A DNA stretch of 5,606 nucleotides, from NCBI GenBank assembly GCA_003520285.1, contig DOVB01000089.1, positions 1-5,606 on the forward strand, in the 5' to 3' direction. The notes under the pieces were generated by a model that was given only the letters and a program-made list of their open reading frames with translations, had not been told where the DNA came from and searched no databases. This stretch comes from Halieaceae bacterium. GTDB lineage: Bacteria; Pseudomonadota; Gammaproteobacteria; Pseudomonadales; Halieaceae. A program made the position numbers and the translations under genes. Shown piece by piece: positions 1-5,003 of this stretch (position 1 is the stretch's first letter; the number at the start of each line of letters is the position of its first letter).

Positions 1-646
1 TGGCTAGGCTCGCGCTAAGTATGGCGATGCCAACCGATGCGCCCACCGCTGTACTCAGGTGTAAGACTGTGCGTCGGAACAACGCCAATACCCACAGGCA
101 GCCCAAACCACAGAGGACGAATGAGAGTCCAAGCACGCCAGTGACGGGCGCAATGCTTACCATCGGGGTATCTGTGAGTCCGTAACCGATGAATAACCAT
201 GGGAACCCGGTGAGTAACCAGGTCCGCAACCACTCATTCAAGACCCATAAACCGGTGAATGCAAGGGCGTGGGTTATTGAAAGTGGCCGATTCCACAGAA
301 GTCGGCGGTAAACGAAGGCCATGACCACGAACAGGAGTGCAAGTAGGCCGCAAAAGAGGAGTGTGAGCGACGCGGCCAGAGCAGCACTGGCGTTGCCAAA
401 CTGATGAATGCTGACATAGACCCAAGAAGCGCCAGCACCGAACAACCCCAAGCCATAGAACCATCCCAGTAAGGGCGTGAGAGATCGTTCAGAAAAATGC
501 CACAGCAGCCATAGCACCGCTGGTGAGATTGCAGCGACAGGCCAAAGCGTGAAAGGTGCGAGCGCTAGAGTGACGCTGGCACCGGCTAGCAGGGCCGCCG
601 CACACCGGAGCAGAACAGACCTTAGGGTAGGGGGTGTGGGCTCCAT
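1..646 (-). CDS. lnt: Apolipoprotein N-acyltransferase Lnt, N-terminal part (cut by window edge)
   Basis: Lnt is an inner-membrane enzyme that transfers an acyl chain from a phospholipid to the N-terminal cysteine of apolipoproteins, the last step of lipoprotein maturation. The reading frame is open for 215 codons from ATG at 646-644 to the window edge. The hydrophobic protein starts MEPTPPTLRS and carries Lnt-like segments: LALAPFTLWPVA near residues 27-38, LGWFYGLGLFGAGASWVY near 58-75, and EWLRTWLLTGFPWLFIGY near 138-155. Several membrane helices are visible. The family is about 500 residues long, so the nitrilase-like domain with its Glu-Lys-Cys triad lies outside the window and cannot be checked. 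The start is 11 nt after the corC stop, consistent with one operon. No clear Shine-Dalgarno sequence precedes the ATG, but no other ATG, GTG or TTG in this frame lies close upstream. Identification is firm; the exact start is less so. Confidence 0.93.
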   Translation of the reverse strand, partial: MEPTPPTLRSVLLRCAAALLAGASVTLALAPFTLWPVAAISPAVLWLLWHFSERSLTPLLGWFYGLGLFGAGASWVYVSIHQFGNASAALAASLTLLFCGLLALLFVVMAFVYRRLLWNRPLSITHALAFTGLWVLNEWLRTWLLTGFPWLFIGYGLTDTPMVSIAPVTGVLGLSFVLCGLGCLWVLALFRRTVLHLSTAVGASVGIAILSASLA

Positions 647-657
647 AACGGCAGTCG

Positions 658-1497
658 CTAGAGCTTGGAAACCCGGAGGCTCTGAATTTTACGCTGGTCG
701 GCGTGAATGACTTTAAAGCTGAAGTCGTTAAACGAAGTGATCTCGTTGCGCGCAGGCATGTGGCCAAAGGCTTGGATGACCAGTCCGCCGATGGTATCGA
801 ATTCCTCGTCGCTTAACGCAGTTTGAAAGTACTCGTTGAACTCATCAATTGGCGTCAGCGCTTTCACGAAAAATTCCGAGTCGGTGATTCGACGAATGAA
901 TTCGTCTTCGTCAATATCGGTCTCGTCTTCGATTTCGCCAACAATTTCTTCAAGCACATCTTCAATCGTCACGAGTCCAGCGACGCCACCGTACTCATCA
1001 ATCACAATGGCCATGTGATTCCGGTTTTGGCGAAACTCTCGCAGCAGAACGTTGAGGCGCTTACTCTCGGGGACCACAAAGCACGGACGCATTAAATCGC
1101 TCACCCGAAATTCAGCGTGTTCTTGGGCCAGTAGTCGTGGCAGTAGATCTTTCGCCAGCAGAATCCCGAGTACTTGGTCGGTACTGTCACCAATGACTGG
1201 AAAACGAGAGTGCGCTGATTCAATGATGTGCGGCAGCAGGTCACAGAGCGTGGCATCTTCTTTTACCACGATCATTTGAGCTCTGGGTATCATGATGTCT
1301 CGGGCGTGCAAGTCGCTCACCTGCATGGCACCTTCGATGATACTGAGCGCATCGCGGTCAATCAGCTCGTTATCGACTGCGACATTCAAGACGTCTTGTA
1401 GATCTTCTCTGGTGCGGGGTTCGCTAGAGAAGAGTAATCCTATTTTATCCAACCACGATTTATCATTGCCCTCACTGCTGGGCTGTTCATCGCTCAT
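658..1497 (-). CDS. corC: CorC/YbeX, CBS-domain protein (magnesium/cobalt homeostasis, ribosome-linked)
   Basis: This is a cytosolic protein of 279 residues, close to the roughly 290 of E. coli CorC (YbeX). It lacks the DUF21 membrane domain of longer relatives. A first CBS domain spans about residues 67-125 (DIMIPRAQM, then SRFPVIGDSTDQVLGILLAKDLL). A second spans about 133-190 (VSDLMRPCFVVPES, then HMAIVIDEYGGVAGLVTIEDVLEEIVGEI). A CorC_HlyC domain covers about 204-277 (EEFDTIGGLV). CBS pairs of this family bind adenine nucleotides. The protein was first linked to CorA-dependent Mg2+/Co2+ efflux; later work on ybeX links it to ribosome metabolism, so its molecular job is unsettled. Its ATG overlaps the ybeY stop in an ATGA, and an AGGAG sits upstream inside ybeY. 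The highly acidic stretch around residues 187-200 (EIEDETDIDEDE) is typical of the family. Confidence 0.96.
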   Translation of the reverse strand: MSDEQPSSEGNDKSWLDKIGLLFSSEPRTREDLQDVLNVAVDNELIDRDALSIIEGAMQVSDLHARDIMIPRAQMIVVKEDATLCDLLPHIIESAHSRFPVIGDSTDQVLGILLAKDLLPRLLAQEHAEFRVSDLMRPCFVVPESKRLNVLLREFRQNRNHMAIVIDEYGGVAGLVTIEDVLEEIVGEIEDETDIDEDEFIRRITDSEFFVKALTPIDEFNEYFQTALSDEEFDTIGGLVIQAFGHMPARNEITSFNDFSFKVIHADQRKIQSLRVSKL

Positions 1498-1967
1498 GAT
1501 TGTGTTATCTCCTGGGAAATTTCAAGATAGGGATTAGGGATATGTAGCGACTGCAGCAAACTAGTTTCGAGTGATTCCATCGTCACCGCATCGCTCTCGT
1601 TGATATGATCATAGCCGAGTAAATGTAAGCATCCGTGTATCGTCATATGAGCCCAGTGATGACTAATGGGCTTGTTTTGAAGATGGGCCTCCGATTCTAT
1701 TACCGGGCCACACAAGGCGATGTCGCCGAGCAGATCGCTCTCTACATCGTCCGGTAAATCAACCGGGAAAGATAAAACGTTGGTAGGCTTGTTTTGCTGC
1801 CGATAGATCTGATTGAGCGTCTGCATTTCGTCGCTATCGACAATTTTGATGTCGACATGACCTTCGCGATCACAGCGTCTTAGTGCCGCTGTGATCCAAA
1901 TATGAAAACTGTCGTCGTCAGGGCTGTCGATGGTGCTCGCCCGGTCGATACACACACTCACGGTCAT
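1494..1967 (-). CDS. ybeY: Endoribonuclease YbeY (16S rRNA 3'-end maturation, ribosome quality control)
   Basis: YbeY is a single-strand-specific, metal-dependent endoribonuclease of the UPF0054 family. It acts in 16S rRNA 3'-end maturation and, with RNase R, in removal of defective 70S ribosomes. The protein has 157 residues, near the usual 150-160. The metal-binding signature is complete: HGCLHLLGYDH, with His111, His115 and His121. The conserved LNQIYRQQNKPTNVLSFPVD at about residues 51-70 supplies the invariant arginine (Arg56) that lines the substrate groove. GDIALC at 81-86 is also typical. The ATG overlaps the TGA of phoH by 4 nt (ATGA), and the gene ends in an ATGA overlap with corC, so translation of the three is probably coupled. 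A weak GAGAG lies about 9 nt before the start. Nothing suggests loss of activity. Confidence 0.97.
   Translation of the reverse strand: MTVSVCIDRASTIDSPDDDSFHIWITAALRRCDREGHVDIKIVDSDEMQTLNQIYRQQNKPTNVLSFPVDLPDDVESDLLGDIALCGPVIESEAHLQNKPISHHWAHMTIHGCLHLLGYDHINESDAVTMESLETSLLQSLHIPNPYLEISQEITQS
1509..1513 (-). promoter_or_regulatory. Shine-Dalgarno sequence of corC inside ybeY
   Basis: AGGAG on the minus strand lies within the last codons of ybeY, 11 nt before the corC ATG. It is one of the clearest ribosome binding sites in the cluster and supports the ATG that overlaps the ybeY stop. Confidence 0.6.
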
Positions 1968-3010
1968 TGGTGTTGGCTCTCGCCTGTGGCAACTTTCAGT
2001 TCATGTTGGTCATAGGCTTCAACCACTCTCTGCACTAAGGGGTGACGCACGACATCTTTGTTTAAAAAGTAAGTGAAGCTGATACCATCAACCCCATCCA
2101 AAATCTGACTGGCGTGGATCAGCCCTGACGGAGCGCCACGCGGCAGATCGATTTGCGTTGTATCCCCTGTGATGACGGCTGTAGAACCAAATCCAATCCG
2201 CGTCAGGAACATTTTCATTTGCTCGCGGGTGGTATTTTGCGCTTCATCTAAGATGATAAAAGCGTTGTTGAGAGTGCGTCCGCGCATAAAGGCGAGCGGT
2301 GCGACTTCTATAATGTTTCGCTCAATGTATTTATTGACCTGCTCAAATCCGAGCATTTCGTAGAGCGCATCGTACAGTGGGCGTAAATAGGGATCTATTT
2401 TTTGGGCCAGATCACCGGGTAAAAAGCCCAGTTTCTCGCCGGCCTCCACCGCGGGTCTCACCAGTAAAATGCGTCTGACCCGTTCTTGTAACAGGGCTTC
2501 GACTGCGCAGGCGACCGCTAAATAGGTCTTGCCGGTTCCCGCCGGACCGATCCCGAAATTGATATCGAAATCTTGTATGGCTCTGACGTAGCTCAGCTGG
2601 TTTTTACCGCGCGGTTTAACGGGTGCTCGTTTGGTTTTGATGACAACAAAGTGTTCGTTGTCAGAGGGCTGGTCGAGCAAGTATTCACTGATGGGAGCCG
2701 AGTTAAGATCACTCATATCGGATGTTTGCATATGTATGTGGAGTGCCTCCGGAGACAAAGGTTCGCCCGTGCGAATTGTGGAATAAAGCTGCTCTAGAAG
2801 CGTTTTCGCCGTTTCACTGGAAGCTGAGGGCCCGCTGATGGTGAAGCGATTCCCCCGCGAGGCAATACTGACATTCAGGTTAGCTTCGATTTGTTTCAGG
2901 TGCGTATCGTACTGCCCACACAGAGCCGCCAAATACTGAGAATTGTTCGGTTCTAGGGTAGTCGAGACGACGTGGAGCTCTGAGGTGCGTGAATCTGTGA
3001 TTTGCGTCAA
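1964..3010 (-). CDS. phoH (ybeZ): PhoH family ATPase, YbeZ type
   Basis: This is a cytosolic P-loop NTPase of 348 residues, matching E. coli YbeZ (about 346). Residues about 17-80 form the KH-like N-terminal region of this subfamily (STTLEPNN, then LKQIEANLNVSI). The PhoH domain has Walker A GPAGTGKT at 155-162, Walker B AFIILDEAQN at 250-259, and TGDTTQIDLP at 281-290, resembling superfamily 1 helicase motifs. YbeZ is reported to interact with YbeY, and the genes overlap here; an RNA-remodelling role is inferred, not proven. The start codon is TTG. The frame has no ATG, GTG or other TTG between the in-frame TGA at 3076-3074 and this codon, and the N-terminal YbeZ-like residues begin soon after. 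The first internal Met (about residue 94) would delete the KH-like region. No Shine-Dalgarno sequence is evident. See the finding on the overlapping upstream mini-frame. Confidence 0.96.
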   Translation of the reverse strand: MTQITDSRTSELHVVSTTLEPNNSQYLAALCGQYDTHLKQIEANLNVSIASRGNRFTISGPSASSETAKTLLEQLYSTIRTGEPLSPEALHIHMQTSDMSDLNSAPISEYLLDQPSDNEHFVVIKTKRAPVKPRGKNQLSYVRAIQDFDINFGIGPAGTGKTYLAVACAVEALLQERVRRILLVRPAVEAGEKLGFLPGDLAQKIDPYLRPLYDALYEMLGFEQVNKYIERNIIEVAPLAFMRGRTLNNAFIILDEAQNTTREQMKMFLTRIGFGSTAVITGDTTQIDLPRGAPSGLIHASQILDGVDGISFTYFLNKDVVRHPLVQRVVEAYDQHELKVATGESQHQ

Positions 3011-3039
3011 TTCGTGTCGATGGCGAAAGCCGAAGTCAT
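3007..3039 (-). other. Possible 10-codon leader ORF overlapping the phoH start
   Basis: An ATG at 3039-3037 opens a frame reading MTSAFAIDTN and stops at TGA 3009-3007. That stop overlaps the TTG start of phoH (3010-3008) in a 4-nt TTGA, the same geometry as the ATGA junctions at phoH/ybeY and ybeY/corC. No ribosome binding site precedes the ATG, but it lies a few bases downstream of the expected start of transcription from the candidate promoter, so near-leaderless initiation is conceivable. The peptide has no recognisable regulatory run of codons. It may well be chance; conservation in relatives would decide. Confidence 0.2.
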
Positions 3040-3049
3040 TAGAGAAATA

Positions 3050-3077
3050 AGGATAGTCGGCTTGCGCACTGAGTCAA
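3050..3077 (-). promoter_or_regulatory. Candidate sigma70 promoter for phoH-ybeY-corC-lnt
   Basis: On the minus strand TTGACT (3077-3072, 5 of 6 matches to the -35 consensus) is followed after 16 nt by TATCCT (3055-3050, 4 of 6 matches to the -10 consensus). Transcription would begin near 3043-3040, a few tens of bases before the phoH TTG. This would let the four genes after miaB be expressed separately. In E. coli the ybeZ operon is heat-inducible, but I see only a poor match to a sigma32 element here. This is a by-eye consensus match only. Confidence 0.4.
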
Positions 3078-3080
3078 GCC
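3059..3080 (-). other. Small inverted repeat (hairpin) between miaB and phoH
   Basis: GGCTTG and CAAGCC form a 6-bp stem around a 10-nt loop in the miaB-phoH gap. In a transcript reading through from miaB it would fold shortly after the miaB stop codon. No run of U follows it, so it is not a standard intrinsic terminator. It could be an RNA processing or stabilising element. Its arms overlap the candidate -35 box, so it may simply reflect promoter sequence. Confidence 0.35.
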
Positions 3081-3103
3081 ACGATGCCCAAAAAAGTGTG
3101 ATT

Positions 3104-4450
3104 TTAGTGATTTTTTTTCAAAGTACCGCGCAGTGAGTTCGGCAGCGCGTTATCAATCGTAACCCAGCAAAAATCATTGATAATGCTGTGATCATCACAC
3201 GCGAAATTAACGACTCGATTATTTTCTGTTCTTCCCTGCAGTTCACCGGGGTCTTTTTTAGAGCGACCAGTGACTAAAATACGCTGCTCGCTGCCAACCA
3301 TGGCTGCACTAATAGCTTGGGCTTGCTGGGTGATTCTTGCTTGTAGTCGCTGTAGTCGCTGCTTCTTGACCTCTTCTGGCGTATCGTCCGCCAGCTCGGC
3401 AGCGGGCGTTCCCGGGCGAGCGCTGTAAATAAAGCTAAACGAGGAATCATAGCCAACGTCTTCGATTAACTTCATAGTGGCCTCGAAGTCAGCCTCGGTC
3501 TCGCCTGGAAAACCCACAATGAAGTCGGACGATAAACTGATGTTAGGGCGGATCTTTCGCAACGCACGGATCTTTGACTTGTATTCCAAGGCGGTATGGC
3601 CCCGTTTCATAGCGGTTAAGATGCGATCTGAACCACTTTGAACTGGCAAGTGAAGGTGATCTACGAGTTGCGGTATCTCAGCGTAGACGTCAATTAAAGC
3701 TTGACTGAATTCGACTGGGTGCGAAGTGGTGTAGCGGATCCGTTCAATCGCTGGAATTCGAGCCAGATAGGTCAGTAGTTCTGGAAAGTCAACGATCTCG
3801 CCGAGGTGATTTAATCCTCGATAGGCATTCACATTCTGGCCGAGCAGATTCACTTCACGGGCACCCTGATCGGCTGCGCTGGCAACTTCTGCAATAACGT
3901 CATCGAGAGGTCGCGATACTTCTTCGCCCCGAGTGTAGGGTACGACGCAGAACGAGCAATACTTGCTGCAGCCTTCCATGATTGAAACGAAAGCGCTCGG
4001 TCCTTTAATCTCTGCCTCTGGCAGGCAGTCAAATTTTTCGATTTCAGGGAAACTGACGTCAACAACCAGGGTGTTGCCCGGGCCTCGTTCTGCCCTTTCC
4101 GCCATCATCGCTGGTAAACGATGTAGTGTTTGGGGCCCAAAAACAAGATCAACGTAGGGCGCGCGCTTGCCGATGGCAGCGCCTTCCTGGCTGGCGACGC
4201 AGCCACCCACGCCGATAATCAAGTTGGGGTTTTTGTCTTTAAGAGGTTTCCAGCGACCTAGCTGATGAAAGACTTTCTCTTGTGCTTTCTCGCGGATTGA
4301 GCAGGTATTGAGTAAAAGTACATCCGCTTCTTCCGGGTTGTCGGTGCGCTCAAGCTGGTGAGTCGTTTTGAGTAAATCGCCCATGCGAGCCGAGTCATAC
4401 TCATTCATTTGGCACCCATGGGTCTGAATGAACAATTTTTTCACCGACAT
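3104..4450 (-). CDS. miaB: tRNA-2-methylthio-N6-dimethylallyladenosine synthase MiaB
   Basis: MiaB is a radical-SAM methylthiotransferase that converts i6A37 to ms2i6A37 in tRNAs reading UNN codons, which helps reading-frame maintenance. The protein has 448 residues; E. coli MiaB has about 474. The N-terminal UPF0004 domain (about 1-130) holds the three auxiliary-cluster cysteines Cys13 (THGCQMN), Cys50 (LNTCSIR) and Cys84 (GGCVASQEG). The radical-SAM motif CSKYCSFC gives Cys161, Cys165 and Cys168. [11 protein letters not shown] at about 268-278 and [13 protein letters not shown] at about 307-319 are family hallmarks. A TRAM domain covers about 383-446. The six cysteines and the RGEEVSRP element distinguish MiaB from RimO and MtaB. 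The ATG is preceded by AAAGGT about 10 nt upstream, and translation begins exactly at the family N-terminus. It is the first gene of the minus-strand cluster, and its own candidate promoter lies just upstream. Confidence 0.98.
   Translation of the reverse strand: MSVKKLFIQTHGCQMNEYDSARMGDLLKTTHQLERTDNPEEADVLLLNTCSIREKAQEKVFHQLGRWKPLKDKNPNLIIGVGGCVASQEGAAIGKRAPYVDLVFGPQTLHRLPAMMAERAERGPGNTLVVDVSFPEIEKFDCLPEAEIKGPSAFVSIMEGCSKYCSFCVVPYTRGEEVSRPLDDVIAEVASAADQGAREVNLLGQNVNAYRGLNHLGEIVDFPELLTYLARIPAIERIRYTTSHPVEFSQALIDVYAEIPQLVDHLHLPVQSGSDRILTAMKRGHTALEYKSKIRALRKIRPNISLSSDFIVGFPGETEADFEATMKLIEDVGYDSSFSFIYSARPGTPAAELADDTPEEVKKQRLQRLQARITQQAQAISAAMVGSEQRILVTGRSKKDPGELQGRTENNRVVNFACDDHSIINDFCWVTIDNALPNSLRGTLKKNH
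3342..3359. repeat. 9-bp tandem repeat inside miaB
   Basis: TGTAGTCGC occurs twice in direct succession. On the coding strand it falls in the codons for the LQRLQ run (about MiaB residues 366-370), just before the TRAM domain. It keeps the reading frame and lies in a charged helical linker, so it is probably a harmless in-frame duplication. Confidence 0.5.
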
Positions 4451-4487
4451 GATGCGTTTAACCTTTGCGTTTCCAAACAGGCTCGCG

Positions 4488-4493
4488 AGTATA
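4488..4493 (-). promoter_or_regulatory. Candidate -10 element of a miaB promoter
   Basis: TATACT on the minus strand matches 5 of 6 bases of the sigma70 -10 consensus and would start transcription near 4481, giving a leader of about 30 nt before the miaB ATG. No good -35 box stands at 16-18 nt upstream, and there is no TGn extension. The element abuts the 8-bp palindrome CTCGCGAG (4482-4489). Support is limited to the -10 box and its position. Confidence 0.35.
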
Positions 4494-4537
4494 CCGATCT
4501 AAGCCCTTGAAACCTAGACGTTAAGCCACAATATTTA

Positions 4538-4595
4538 GCGCAATGGGCGCGATATCAGTGGCAATTTTCAGCAACGTTGGTAGTATTGCGCGCCC
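4538..4595. repeat. Two overlapping 7-bp inverted repeats upstream of the DUF1820 gene
   Basis: GCGCAAT (4538-4544) pairs with ATTGCGC (4585-4591), and GGGCGCG (4545-4551) pairs with CGCGCCC (4589-4595). The right arms share bases, so the two stems exclude one another. The right arms lie between the candidate -35 and -10 boxes of the plus-strand promoter. They could be operator half-sites or chance GC-rich matches. Confidence 0.35.
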
Positions 4596-4605
4596 TTCAT
4601 AGTAT
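4577..4605 (+). promoter_or_regulatory. Weak candidate sigma70 promoter for the DUF1820 gene
   Basis: TTGGTA (4577-4582, 4 of 6 matches) and TAGTAT (4600-4605, 4 of 6 matches) are separated by 17 nt. A start point near 4612 would leave a short leader ahead of the GTG at 4637. TATTCT at 4603-4608 is an alternative -10. Both boxes are mediocre, so this is tentative. Confidence 0.3.
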
Positions 4606-4626
4606 TCTGCAACAGCGATAGGGCAC

Positions 4627-4630
4627 GGAG
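4627..4630 (+). promoter_or_regulatory. Shine-Dalgarno sequence fixing the GTG start of the DUF1820 gene
   Basis: GGAG stands 6 nt before the GTG at 4637-4639. With the in-frame TAG at 4619-4621 just upstream and no ATG between, this settles GTG as the start codon. Confidence 0.75.
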
Positions 4631-4636
4631 AACAGA

Positions 4637-4975
4637 GTGTATAAAGTGATTTTTCACAATGCCAATCAAGTATTCGAGGTGTTTGCTCGCCAAATCTACC
4701 AAAGCGACATGTGGGGATTTATCGAGATCGAAGAGTTTGTCTTTGGAGAGCGCTCGCAGATTGTTGTGGATCCCAGCGAAGAGAAACTCAAAACCGAGTT
4801 CGCGGGCGTCAAAAGAACGTATATCCCATATCAGGCAGTGATCCGTATTGATGAAGTCGAGAAAGAAGGTGCCCCAAAAATTTCGCAGGTACCAAATTCG
4901 ACCTCAAATTCGACGAGTAATGTGACTCGTCTGCCTTTCCCACCAATGGCGCCACCTCATGGAGATGACGCCTAG
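4637..4975 (+). CDS. DUF1820 family protein, function unknown
   Basis: This encodes a 112-residue soluble protein with no signal peptide or membrane segment. Residues 1-75 look like the conserved DUF1820 core: MYKVIFHN at the start, QVFEVFARQIYQSDMWGFIE at 11-30, FVFGERSQIVVDPSEEKL at 34-51, and YIPYQAVIRIDEVEKEG at 62-78. The family has no established function that I know of. The tail is low complexity: an Asn/Ser/Thr stretch at about 87-95 (NSTSNSTSN), then a proline-rich end (RLPFPPMAPPHGDDA), probably disordered. The start is GTG with a good GGAG. The gene is divergent from miaB and convergent with the aminotransferase gene, and appears to be a single-gene unit. Family assignment is from memory of the sequence pattern; a profile search against PF08850 would settle it. 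Confidence 0.85.
   Translation: MYKVIFHNANQVFEVFARQIYQSDMWGFIEIEEFVFGERSQIVVDPSEEKLKTEFAGVKRTYIPYQAVIRIDEVEKEGAPKISQVPNSTSNSTSNVTRLPFPPMAPPHGDDA
4893..4914 (+). repeat. 12-bp-period direct repeat in the DUF1820 tail
   Basis: CAAATTCGAC occurs at 4893-4902 and again at 4905-4914, a period of exactly four codons, giving Asn-Ser-Thr-Ser twice. It lies outside the conserved core, so copy number could vary without harm. Confidence 0.7.
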
Positions 4976-5003
4976 TTAGGCTTCCGACGTCTAGCAGATC
5001 TTG
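4976..5003. other. Short convergent gap without a clear terminator
   Basis: Only 28 nt separate the stop codons of the DUF1820 gene and the aminotransferase gene. GCCTA and TAGGC (4970-4981) form a tiny dyad with a 2-nt spacer, and GACGCCTAG / GACGTCTAG (4967-4975 and 4986-4994) are near-identical direct copies. Neither has a T tract, so no intrinsic terminator is supported. Confidence 0.5.

Larger units (their letters stand above)
4451..4636. other. Divergent intergenic region between miaB and the DUF1820 gene
   Basis: These 186 bases separate two divergently transcribed genes and should hold both promoters. Visible content is a TATACT box facing miaB, a weak -35/-10 pair facing the DUF1820 gene, the palindrome CTCGCGAG at 4482-4489, and two inverted repeats between 4538 and 4595. 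I see no tRNA, small ORF with a ribosome binding site, or intrinsic terminator here. Confidence 0.7.

Noticed and set aside
15..464. Two successive minus-strand open frames suggesting a broken gene or frameshift in lnt
   Set aside because: Translating the correct frame from 646 to 1 gives one uninterrupted Lnt-like sequence of 215 codons; the other frames are shadows.
477..710. Plus-strand open frame of 77 codons over the lnt start and corC end
   Set aside because: It is antisense to the clear lnt and corC frames, has no recognisable domain, and its composition is that of a shadow frame.
823..1095. Plus-strand open frame of 90 codons opposite corC
   Set aside because: It mirrors the CBS-domain coding region of corC; no ribosome binding site or family resemblance supports it.
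3059..3080. Intrinsic terminator after miaB
   Set aside because: The hairpin has a 6-bp stem with no U tract after it on the minus strand, and the genes downstream look co-oriented and operonic.
3342..3359. Start of a CRISPR or other repeat array
   Set aside because: There are only two 9-bp copies with no spacers, inside conserved coding sequence.
3850..4157. Overlapping short frames on both strands inside miaB
   Set aside because: They lie within the conserved radical-SAM region of MiaB and have no independent signals.
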